Source: Planktothrix rubescens CCAP 1459/22
Lineage (GTDB): Bacteria; Cyanobacteriota; Cyanobacteriia; Cyanobacteriales; Microcoleaceae
Length of the DNA stretch: 64,000 nt
Assembly (NCBI GenBank): GCA_904830895.1
Contig: LR882958.1
Span: forward strand, 1,916,001 to 1,980,000
Direction: 5' to 3'
The position numbers and the translations under genes are program-made. Within the stretch, counting starts at the first letter, position 1. Each line of letters begins with the position of its first letter. The notes beneath the pieces were generated by a model. That model was not told where the DNA came from, searched no databases, and worked only from the letters and a program-made list of their open reading frames with translations. Positions 54,755 to 62,557 of the stretch are shown in pieces.

Positions 54755-55630
54755 CTACCCACACTTCTCTACGAGTAAGTGTGGGCTTCTAGCATCAACG
54801 GGGATAGCATCAGAAGAAACAGAAGTTTGTTCCGGTGACTGACATCCCCTCAGACTAGCAGTATCGCTGGTTCCCAACGATAAAATCCGCAAGGCTTCAG
54901 TTTTAATATTGATTGCAGCGTTAATATCTCGGTCATGAGTTGTTTGACAATGTTCGCAAGTCCAACTTCTAATATCAATACGAGATAATTTTTGTTGTTT
55001 TCGCTTTAAATTGCGTTGATGTTTAGCAAAGTGTTTGGGGTTACTATATTTATCTCCATCGCTGGTGATTGCAAAGTGTGTTAATCCTAAGTCAATGCCA
55101 ATTGCTTTTCCATTGGTTGATGAATTAGGTATTTCCTTACCGTCATCAACTAACACCGATGCGTGGTATTTCCCATCACGATTCTTTGAGATAGTAACGG
55201 TTTTGATTAGCCCTTTAAATTCTCGGTGGCGACGACAATAAATCAACCCCACTTTACCGGGTAATTTCAGGTAATCCCCTTCAAATTTAACACTTTGGGG
55301 ATAACTGATTGATTGTCTGCCATGCTTGGATTTGAATTGAGGTAATCTTGCCCGTTTCTCAAAGAAGTTTTTGTAAGCGGTAGACAAATTGAGAGCGACA
55401 ACTTGTAAGCATTGGGAGTAAGCATCTTTTAACCAAGGATATTCCTTTTTGAGTTGAGGTAACAATCCTTGAATTGCTTTTCTGGATAATCCTTTTCTCG
55501 TTTGCTTATAGGTTTCTTGACACAAATTTAGGGTGTAATTCCAATACCAACGGCAACAACCAAAGCTTTTGGCTAAGGTAATCTGCTGTTCAGTCGTTGG
55601 ATAGATTCGGAACTTATACCCTTGAAACAT
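54755..55630 (-). CDS. TnpB-family protein lacking the RuvC-II region
   Basis: About 291 residues against ~400 for full TnpB. Starts MFQGYKFRIYPTTEQQITLA; wedge/REC region normal (QFKSKHGRQSISYPQSVKF); RuvC-I Asp in GIDLGLTHFAI. Then QRNLKRKQQKLSRI joins directly to DIRSWTCEHCQTTHDRDINAAINI, which carries the second half of the zinc finger and RuvC-III. The missing ~110-120 residues hold the catalytic Glu (RuvC-II) and the first Cys pair. Frame is kept. Probably nuclease-dead; could still bind its omega RNA. ATG at 55630 chosen over TTG 55642 because MFQGYKFR is the family start. Confidence 0.85.
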   Translation of the reverse strand: MFQGYKFRIYPTTEQQITLAKSFGCCRWYWNYTLNLCQETYKQTRKGLSRKAIQGLLPQLKKEYPWLKDAYSQCLQVVALNLSTAYKNFFEKRARLPQFKSKHGRQSISYPQSVKFEGDYLKLPGKVGLIYCRRHREFKGLIKTVTISKNRDGKYHASVLVDDGKEIPNSSTNGKAIGIDLGLTHFAITSDGDKYSNPKHFAKHQRNLKRKQQKLSRIDIRSWTCEHCQTTHDRDINAAINIKTEALRILSLGTSDTASLRGCQSPEQTSVSSDAIPVDARSPHLLVEKCG

Positions 55631-55790
55631 TGTTGCTTTCAAAACTCTTTGATATACTCTAACATATTATTGTTAATTTTGTCGGGATTGACCGACCAAA
55701 ATTAACTTGGGGGAGTCCATGTAACCCACACTGATTTGGTGGTTGTTTTTTTGTTTTGTGAAATTCAGTGTGGGACTTATCGCTCCCCCA
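54755..55790 (-). mobile_element. TnpB-only IS200/IS605 (IS1341-type) element, internally deleted
   Basis: Right-end hairpin CCCACACTT...AAGTGTGGG at 54758-54785 (it also encodes the last TnpB codons). Left-side hairpin with arms CCCACACTGA (55725-55734) and TCAGTGTGGG (55765-55774), enclosed by GGGGGAG/CTCCCCC. No tnpA. The single gene is tnpB with a central deletion. Exact ends are not provable from sequence alone because this class makes no target duplication. Confidence 0.75.
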
Positions 55791-55833
55791 AACCCCCTCG
55801 TCAGTTAAATTAACTATTGACACTATTGGAACC

Positions 55834-56502
55834 ATGAACAATTCCCCTTATTTAGTTCGGTTATACCAATTATCTCCTTCTATGGCGGTGATGCCCAATT
55901 TTTTGAAACCTGGTCATCGAGTCCAAAATCAAGGCTTATCTCCATTAATATTCCTGGTTTCAATTTTATTATTGACCACAGGATTGATATTAATTGATGA
56001 TACTGGAGCCTTATCTCAAGAACATCCTGGTTGTTTTCTGAAAACAAAATCAGGACGGGTTATATCTCTAAATGAAGTTTGTGTTTTTCCACAAGCCGAC
56101 CCAAAAACTGCTGTTGCTCCCCTAAAAACACCGGGAGTTTATCAGGCTAAAATTATTAGAAAACAAGGTGGAATCCCGGTTATTCTAGTAATTTTTAATG
56201 ACCAAACTCCTTTTGAAATGTTGGTAGATACTGGAGCCAGTGGCACAGTTATTACTTCTATGATGGCGGAACAGTTGGGGGTGACTCCAACCGGAAGAGG
56301 TAAAGCGGATACACCTAGTCAAAAGGGAGTTGAATTTGAAATAGGTTCAATTCAGACTATTAATGTTTCTGGAGCTATCAAAAACAATCTGACCGTTGCG
56401 ATCGCTCCAGCCCTGGATGTGGGTTTACTGGGTCAAAATTTCTTAAGTGGATATGATGTTACTATTAAGGAAGATGTGATTGAATTTAGATCCAGAACTT
56501 AA
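55834..56502 (+). CDS. Membrane-anchored retropepsin-like aspartic protease
   Basis: About 222 residues. A hydrophobic helix (about 34-52, LIFLVSILLLTTGLILI) anchors the protein; the C-terminal domain (about 125-222) has the single-domain aspartic protease motif EMLVDTGASGTVITSMMAEQLG and the second hydrophobic-Gly motif VGLLGQNFLSGYDVTI. Such proteins work as homodimers. ATG at 55834 (GGAACC ahead) is preferred over an upstream ATG inside the IS605 left end. Substrate unknown. Cysteine pair in the linker (CFLKTKSGRVISLNEVC) may form a disulphide. Confidence 0.82.
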   Translation: MNNSPYLVRLYQLSPSMAVMPNFLKPGHRVQNQGLSPLIFLVSILLLTTGLILIDDTGALSQEHPGCFLKTKSGRVISLNEVCVFPQADPKTAVAPLKTPGVYQAKIIRKQGGIPVILVIFNDQTPFEMLVDTGASGTVITSMMAEQLGVTPTGRGKADTPSQKGVEFEIGSIQTINVSGAIKNNLTVAIAPALDVGLLGQNFLSGYDVTIKEDVIEFRSRT

Positions 56503-56581
56503 TCAGTTATCAGGGGAAGAAATAGCCTTTAATTAATCAAATGTTAATTGATTAATTATTCACTTCTAAACTGTTAACTGA

Positions 56582-57328
56582 TTACTGATTATTGAGGAAC
56601 TCTAAATAGGTTTGACTTAATTCCTTAACGGCTAACTCATAAAATTGTTGACCATGTTCAGGGGTTGCCAAGGCAGGGTTAGAGCCCATCCGACCATCGG
56701 GATAGTGTTGGCGAAAATCCTCCGAGCCATAGATAGGATGTCCTTTAGCCACTTCTGGTGTCAGGAAACCTTGTTTAATCGAATCAGGATAAACATATTG
56801 TGTTAAAGCGACTTCGCTGGGTGTGGCATGGGAACCTTCTTGATCGCCATAGAGTTCTTTTGCTAACTTATAAACTGAGCCACACATAAACCAATTTCCG
56901 ATTTGACATTTGACTTGATGGGCTTTGGGTATATTGATATCGGCTAAATGGCTGTAGGTTTCAGAAAAAGCAGCTTTTAGGGTAGCAATATTTCCCCCAT
57001 GTCCGTTAATAAAAAAGTAGTGAGTAAATCCAACTTTGGCTAAACTTGTGATATAGTCATTGATTACCTGAATTAAAGTTGTCGGTCGCAAGCTAATAGT
57101 ACCTGGAAAAGCTGTGTGGTGTAGTGCCATACCAACATTGATAGTCGGGCTAACTAAGGCCTTGGTTGCTTCTCCTACTCCTTTGGCGATCGCTTCAGCG
57201 CAAATTGCATCAGTGCCGATTAATCCTGTTGGCCCATGTTGTTCTGTGGAACCAATAGGAATGATGATACCGCCAGAGTGGGTTAGATAAACTTCTACTT
57301 CTTGCCAGGTACTCAGATGTAGTAACAT
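56582..57328 (-). CDS. Creatininase-family amidohydrolase
   Basis: 248 residues. Metal-binding motifs of the creatininase fold: PIGSTEQHGPTGLIGTDAICAE (Glu/His/Asp), FINGHGGNIATL (His) and EGSHATPSEVAL (Glu/His). Members include creatinine amidohydrolase, MftE and cyclic imide/formamide hydrolases; substrate here is not determinable. Start ATG directly follows a run of GTTAA-type pentamers (GTTAAGTTAAGTTAAG) in the leader. No pathway neighbours. Confidence 0.85.
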   Translation of the reverse strand: MLLHLSTWQEVEVYLTHSGGIIIPIGSTEQHGPTGLIGTDAICAEAIAKGVGEATKALVSPTINVGMALHHTAFPGTISLRPTTLIQVINDYITSLAKVGFTHYFFINGHGGNIATLKAAFSETYSHLADINIPKAHQVKCQIGNWFMCGSVYKLAKELYGDQEGSHATPSEVALTQYVYPDSIKQGFLTPEVAKGHPIYGSEDFRQHYPDGRMGSNPALATPEHGQQFYELAVKELSQTYLEFLNNQ

Positions 57329-57390
57329 TATGTTAAGTTAAGTTAAGTTAAGCAATTTTAAAATTTCAGATTTACAAAGCCAGGGTGGGA

Positions 57391-58747
57391 GCGTGAAAGC
57401 CCACTGGCTTCAGCCGTGGGATGAAAAGCGACGCAGGCACTTTTAAGTGCCGTCATCTACCAATTAATTTGTACCCAGTTATTAGATATTTATGTTATCA
57501 TATTTTCCATGATCAAAGTAACTCGGACGATTAAATTAAAATTCGCAAAACTCAACCGTTGTCAAGCTCAAATGTTTGAGCAAATGACGAAAGAAAATAC
57601 GCGAATTGCTAATAAGCTGTTGTCATTGCCAATCAAAGAACGGCGAAAAATGACAACAGCTAAAATCATGTCCGAGTTAAAATCTGCTCTGGTCAATCAA
57701 GTTATTCGACATACCACATCCCCAACGGGTCGTAAAACCAAGCAATATAAAGTTCTTCCTGTAGAAGTTAACAATCAAAATTGGAAATTAACTCAAAAAG
57801 GGAGTACCTATTCAATTAGCTTCCCGACCCTCAAAGGTGAAAAAAGAATCCCCATTGAAGTAGCATCTCCTCATTGGCAACCCGTTTTAGATGGATTGTT
57901 AGAGGAAACAATTCAAGGGGGTTCTTTTAAATTGATTAAACATCGAAATAAGTGGTATGCCTATCTGTCAATTACTGAGGATGTTCCAGAAGTTGAGACA
58001 GAGAAAACATTAGGATGTGACCGAGGGCAGAATAATTTAGCGGTAGTTGCACCAAAAGAAGGTTTCGGCAAGTTCTTTAATGGTCAAAGTGTTAAGCATC
58101 GAAGACGTTATTTTCAACAAAGAAGGCAACAACTTCAAGAAGCTAAAAAGTTTCGAGCTTTAAAGAAATGGAACAAAAAAGAGCAACGATGGATGGAAGC
58201 TATTAACCATACAGTCAGTCGCCGAATTGTTCGTTTTGCCCAATACCATAACGCCGATATTGTTATAGAGGATTTGGAAGGATGTCGTAAAACCATGAAA
58301 CAGAGCCAGAAATCTCGTTCTGATTCTGGTCAATCTCGACACACTTGGTCTTATTATTCTTTGGAGCAAAAACTTAATTATAAGTTAGCTCTTAAAGGAT
58401 TGAAGTTAATCAAAAGACCTGCACCATACACCTCTAAATCTTGCTCAACTTGCGGTGTTATTGGCAAAAGAAATCGACATGATTTCAATTGCCCTAATGG
58501 TCACTACCACAATTCTGATTTTAATGCTGCACGAAATCTGTCTCAATGGGATGGTTTCGCTTGTGATTTAAACCTAAAGAGAGATGCTTCTGTAATGGAT
58601 TCATCCGGTTTAAATTATGGGGTGTTTGGCGCACCCCCGAACTCGGTGAAAAACAATCAAAAAGAGTATATTCAACTGTCTTTATTTGATTGGGCTAGAT
58701 ACGAGAATCCCACCCCTTTAGCGTAGCGTAGGGGTGGGAGTGTCAAT
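57391..58747 (+). mobile_element. Intact TnpB-only IS1341-type element
   Basis: Left-side hairpin CCCACTGGCTTCAGCCGTGGG (57400-57420) and a second one GGCACTTTTAAGTGCC (57436-57451). Right-end hairpin CCCACCCC...GGGGTGGG (58709-58738) followed by AGTGTCAATCAA. The tnpB gene between is complete and its last codons lie in the right hairpin. No tnpA, so mobility needs one in trans. Confidence 0.8.
57509..58726 (+). CDS. tnpB: TnpB RNA-guided endonuclease (complete)
   Basis: 405 residues. N-terminal wedge/REC region (about 1-165; IKVTRTIKLKFAKLNRCQA), then RuvC: Asp in TLGCDRGQNNLAVV (RuvC-I), Glu in ADIVIEDLEGCRK (RuvC-II), a zinc ribbon CSTCGVIGKRNRHDFNCPNG (Cys residues present), and Asp in HNSDFNAARNLSQW (RuvC-III). 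All three catalytic acids are present, so it should be able to cut DNA guided by an RNA from the 3' end. The C-terminal tail ENPTPLA is written by the element's right hairpin. Confidence 0.92.
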   Translation: MIKVTRTIKLKFAKLNRCQAQMFEQMTKENTRIANKLLSLPIKERRKMTTAKIMSELKSALVNQVIRHTTSPTGRKTKQYKVLPVEVNNQNWKLTQKGSTYSISFPTLKGEKRIPIEVASPHWQPVLDGLLEETIQGGSFKLIKHRNKWYAYLSITEDVPEVETEKTLGCDRGQNNLAVVAPKEGFGKFFNGQSVKHRRRYFQQRRQQLQEAKKFRALKKWNKKEQRWMEAINHTVSRRIVRFAQYHNADIVIEDLEGCRKTMKQSQKSRSDSGQSRHTWSYYSLEQKLNYKLALKGLKLIKRPAPYTSKSCSTCGVIGKRNRHDFNCPNGHYHNSDFNAARNLSQWDGFACDLNLKRDASVMDSSGLNYGVFGAPPNSVKNNQKEYIQLSLFDWARYENPTPLA

Positions 58748-59219
58748 CAATATTGTACCTGAGTTATCTGTTCACCTAATAAAAACAAAAGTCAAACAGA
58801 CTCTAGGAATTGACACCCTACCAACCCAAAATACGACCCGTTCAGAATTTTAATTTTATTAGAATAATTTAACCATAAGATTACTAAGCCTTTACCTTTT
58901 GTTAACCTTTCCCTATTATCATGAAGCTATCGACCATATTCAGATTTCCAACAACCAGGCAAATTGAGCGTTAACAATGCTTAAAAACCTAGAACCGAGG
59001 CTAAATCAGGATGAGTCTGGCGACCTCCCAACAAAATCGGGGGTTGGATTTGCTATAGCAGTCCAATATCGGTCGTCTCTATGTGAAGGAATTCGTAACG
59101 GAGAACATAATTACGTTGGATGGTTGACACTGGACTAACTCCTCAGAATGTCGAGTTACTTGTGGCGACAATAGCCAGTTTCAACAACTTCTACTTATCC
59201 AACCCGCAAAATTTTTTTT
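58748..59219. other. Intergenic region upstream of the response regulator
   Basis: No gene seen. Contains the possible Pho box at 58867-58919, the hairpin-like CCCAACAAAATCGGGGGTTGG (about 59027-59047) and an AT-rich stretch just before the ATG at 59220. The leader after the Pho box is long (300 bp). Confidence 0.5.
58867..58919 (+). promoter_or_regulatory. Possible Pho box
   Basis: Cyanobacterial Pho boxes are direct repeats of CTTAACCT-like 8-mers spaced 11 bp apart. At 58890 CTTTACCT, 58901 GTTAACCT and 58912 CCTATTAT follow at exactly 11-bp steps, with weaker TTTAACCA-like and GATTACTA units at 58868 and 58879. The two best units match 7/8. The box precedes the SphR-like gene, which fits autoregulation. 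Judged by eye only. Confidence 0.45.
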
Positions 59220-59960
59220 ATGTTTTCTCCTGAATTAAGCAAGATTCCTTACCGTTCTGATGTAAGACAAAATGGCCATATTTTACTTTTGGAAAACGAA
59301 CAGCCTTGGCGAGAAATGCTTTCCCTAGCTTTGGAAGAACAGGGTTATCGGGTGATGGTGACTTCCGATGGACGAGATGCTCTCCCTTCAATTCAGAAAC
59401 CTAATTATCCCGTCGGGGATTTTCCATTCAACCTTTTAATTATGGACTCGATTAATGGTTTGGATCTGTGTCGTATGTTACGACATCAGGGAAATTCTGT
59501 GGCCATTTTAATTATTGGGTTGCGGGAGAGCGCGAATAATTCGGCTTTTTATTTAGAAGCAGGAGCCGACGACTATTTAACTAAACCTTTCGGAATGCGG
59601 GAGTTTATGGCGCGTTGTCGGGCTTTAATGCGACGAAGACGCTATTGTCAACTTCCAGAGCCAGTCATGCTGCAATATAAAGAAGTGATTTTGTATCAAG
59701 AAGAATGTCGGGTTCTGGTTCGTGGCCAAGAGGTGAAACTATCTCCTAAACAGTTTCGTTTACTAGAGCTATTTCTAAGTTATCCTCGGCGAGTTTGGTC
59801 ACGGGAACAATTATTAGATATTATTTGGGGACAAGATTTTATTGGGGATAGCAAAACCGTTGATGTTCATATTCGCTGGTTACGCGAAAACCTAGAATTA
59901 GATCCGAGCAAACCAGAATATGTGATTACAGTTCGGGGTTTTGGCTATCGATTTGGTTGA
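59220..59960 (+). CDS. sphR: OmpR/PhoB-family response regulator, SphR-like
   Basis: 246 residues. Receiver domain (about 20-135) with phospho-acceptor Asp76 in LLIMDSINGLDLC and Lys in YLTKPFGMREF. The usual acidic pair is E25-N26-E27 (LLLENEQ) rather than DD, and the MD-x-x-x-P-G proline is absent. C-terminal winged helix (about 150-245): SPKQFRLLELFLSYPRRVWSREQ and SKTVDVHIRWLRENLE, very like cyanobacterial SphR (PhoB), which controls phosphate-starvation genes. phoX downstream supports this. The name is by resemblance and context. Confidence 0.75.
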   Translation: MFSPELSKIPYRSDVRQNGHILLLENEQPWREMLSLALEEQGYRVMVTSDGRDALPSIQKPNYPVGDFPFNLLIMDSINGLDLCRMLRHQGNSVAILIIGLRESANNSAFYLEAGADDYLTKPFGMREFMARCRALMRRRRYCQLPEPVMLQYKEVILYQEECRVLVRGQEVKLSPKQFRLLELFLSYPRRVWSREQLLDIIWGQDFIGDSKTVDVHIRWLRENLELDPSKPEYVITVRGFGYRFG

Positions 59961-59967
59961 AGTTAGA

Positions 59968-60115
59968 TGAATTACGAATTAGCAATTAAGAATTACGAGT
60001 TACGAGTTACGAGTTACGAGTTAAGAATTATTAATATTTAATTCTCAATTCGTAATTATTGATTCGTAATCCCCATTCCCCATTTGTAATTCGTAATTCG
60101 TAATTTGTAATTCCC
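59968..60115. repeat. Heptamer tandem repeats between sphR and phoX
   Basis: Nearly the whole gap is made of degenerate heptamers AATTACG, AGTTACG and GTAATTC, with CCATTCCCCATT in the middle. No promoter or Pho box could be seen, so phoX may be read through from sphR, unless the promoter lies in the repeat. Confidence 0.85.
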
Positions 60116-60138
60116 TTTTCAGAATTTAACACAAATTT

Positions 60139-62397
60139 ATGTCTGTGAATCGTCGTGATTTTCTATTGTTTTTGAGTGCAGGATTTACGACACTAGCCGT
60201 CGGTTCCTGTCAAAATTCCTCAAAATCACCTAATATCTTCTCATCCCCGGAACCTAAATTTCCTCAATCTTTACCGTTTAAACCCATCAAAGGGCCACTA
60301 CCTAATAGCTTAGATTTGATTCAAGCCCAAACTTCTAAATCCGTAATTCCAGTTAGTGATAATTCCCTTTCTGCACAACAAATTCAAGCCTATAGTACCT
60401 ACGAAGTCGTTGATGATTTAGTTCTACCTGAAGGATTTACTTATGATGTTATTGCCACTTGGGGAGACAAAGTAGGAAATTCTCGATTTGGCTATAACAA
60501 TGATTATGTTTCCTTTATTTCTACGGGAGAAGATCAAGGTTTTTTAACCGTTAACTTTGAGTACATTAGTTCTGCTGTTTGGTTAGAAACCTATCAACAG
60601 ATTATCGGTGAACCCTTACCTCTAAAAAATCTTCAATCCTCCGATCCAAAGCAAACAATAAACGCTTTTGAATTACCAGAAAAAGACCCCTTACGCCGGG
60701 ATATTTTAAAACTGTCTCAAGAAGGCTTAACCGATTTAGGTATAGCGGTGATTTCTGTTCAGCGTCAAGCTGATGGTCGTTGGGTGAGAACCAATTCTGC
60801 TGCTGATCGAGTTATTAGCGGACTATCGGGTTGGGAAAATAACCAATATTTAAAAGCGACCGGGCCGGCCGTTGCCGTATTTATAAAAAAAGGTCAGGGG
60901 TACAATGATCAATTAGGGGAAAAAATTATTGGAACTTTCGCTAATTGTGCCGGGGGAACAACTCCCTGGGGGACGGTCTTGAGTGCGGAAGAAAATTTCC
61001 AAAGTCAGGTAACTGAAGCCGTTTATCCCGATGGAACAACTTATCCTCCTGGTGAAACTCCTTTTTTATTAGAAGAAATGGAGGGTTTGGGTAATGTATT
61101 TGGACTAGCGGGAAACAAATATGGTTGGATCGTAGAAGTTGATCCGACAAACCCCCAGGACTATGGCACAAAACACACTTGGTTAGGACGTTATCGCCAT
61201 GAAGCGGTGGGAATTCGGGTCGAAGTCGGTCAACCCTTGGCGTTTTATTCAGGATGCGATCGCCGCAGTGGACACCTATATAAATTTGTCAGCAAAGGGA
61301 CAGTTAAAGACCCCCAAGACAAAAAAAATTCCCAATTATTAACTGATGGGATGTTATATGCGGCCAAATTTAATCCTGATGGTACAGGGCAATGGATTCC
61401 GTTAAAAGCGGATACGACTATAAATCCTGATCAGCCAAATGTTCATGCCGGGGGAATTATTGCCTTACCCCAACGACCAAAAGGTGGGAGTTTTCTTGCT
61501 AAAACCGATGAGGATATCCAAAACTTCAAACAACAGTTTAAAACCCTAGGAGATTTGTATACCGGAATTCCAGAAGAACAACAAGGAGCAATTTTGATTG
61601 ATGCCCATTTAGCTGCTAGTGCCGTGGGCGCGACCTGTGCGGCTCGTCCTGAAGATACGGAAATCGCGCCTGATGGATCTTTATTTATTGCCTTCACATC
61701 AGGTACAGCCGATGCCCAAACCGGGGGCCCTAACCTAGAAATTTTTCAAGCACCTTCGGAAAAGAAACAATATGAGTATGGATGGCTGATGCGTTTGGTG
61801 GAAGATGGGAATGTTCCTCAAGCGATGACCTTTCGATGGCAAATGGTGGCCACCGGAGGAGAAATAGCCCAAGGAGGGTTAGGATTTGCCAACCCTGATA
61901 ATTTAGCCATTGACGGCATCGGGAATTTATGGATGGTGACGGATATTTCCACCAGCAAACATAATAAACCCGTTGCCCAGGGCCGTCTTGACAAGAATCA
62001 ACAACCCTTAGAAGATACAGAGTTATTGGGACTATATGGTAATAATTCGTTTTGGTTTTTACCAACATCAGGGGAAAATCTAGGTCAAGCCTTTTTATTT
62101 GCCCTTGGGCCAATGGAATGCGAACTAACTGGGCCATTTTTTACTTCTGATCAAAAAACCCTATTTATTGCTGTCCAACATCCGGGGGAAAAGAACCAAA
62201 CTCGCCGGGATATGGCAACAAAAACCCTCGAATTTGCTTTACAAACCACCCAAGGAGAAGAATTTATCCAAACTCGTCAAGTTCCTTGGGGATCAAATTG
62301 GCCCAGTAAACAAACCAATGATCCACCCAAACCATCATTAGTGGCAATTCGACGGATAAATTCTGAACAAATTGTAGAGAAGCCAAACCCTCTCTAA
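60139..62397 (+). CDS. phoX: PhoX-family alkaline phosphatase (Tat-exported)
   Basis: 752 residues. Twin-arginine signal NRRDFLLFLSAGFTTLAVGSC (RR-D-F, with Cys at the end as a possible lipid site), then the PhoX (DUF839) beta-propeller: VLPEGFTYDVIATWGD, NCAGGTTPWGTVLSAEENF, VEVDPTNPQ, GRYRHEA, DRRSGHLYKFVS and PEDTEIAPDGSLFIAFT. PhoX enzymes release phosphate from organic phosphate esters in the periplasm or outside the cell and use Ca2+/Fe3+. Downstream of the SphR-like regulator by 178 bp. Confidence 0.9.
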   Translation: MSVNRRDFLLFLSAGFTTLAVGSCQNSSKSPNIFSSPEPKFPQSLPFKPIKGPLPNSLDLIQAQTSKSVIPVSDNSLSAQQIQAYSTYEVVDDLVLPEGFTYDVIATWGDKVGNSRFGYNNDYVSFISTGEDQGFLTVNFEYISSAVWLETYQQIIGEPLPLKNLQSSDPKQTINAFELPEKDPLRRDILKLSQEGLTDLGIAVISVQRQADGRWVRTNSAADRVISGLSGWENNQYLKATGPAVAVFIKKGQGYNDQLGEKIIGTFANCAGGTTPWGTVLSAEENFQSQVTEAVYPDGTTYPPGETPFLLEEMEGLGNVFGLAGNKYGWIVEVDPTNPQDYGTKHTWLGRYRHEAVGIRVEVGQPLAFYSGCDRRSGHLYKFVSKGTVKDPQDKKNSQLLTDGMLYAAKFNPDGTGQWIPLKADTTINPDQPNVHAGGIIALPQRPKGGSFLAKTDEDIQNFKQQFKTLGDLYTGIPEEQQGAILIDAHLAASAVGATCAARPEDTEIAPDGSLFIAFTSGTADAQTGGPNLEIFQAPSEKKQYEYGWLMRLVEDGNVPQAMTFRWQMVATGGEIAQGGLGFANPDNLAIDGIGNLWMVTDISTSKHNKPVAQGRLDKNQQPLEDTELLGLYGNNSFWFLPTSGENLGQAFLFALGPMECELTGPFFTSDQKTLFIAVQHPGEKNQTRRDMATKTLEFALQTTQGEEFIQTRQVPWGSNWPSKQTNDPPKPSLVAIRRINSEQIVEKPNPL

Positions 62398-62557
62398 GTA
62401 AAGGTTATACCGATTGAATCCGGTTGAAAACAAGTCTTAACTTTTGTTCCCCCACTTGACTGTGGAAAAACTATAGTTAAGATATGATACTATTGGTTCA
62501 GTCGAGCTAGGGACTCCCTTGCTTTGTGGTATTTTAAGTGTCGGTGTGAGAATTGAG

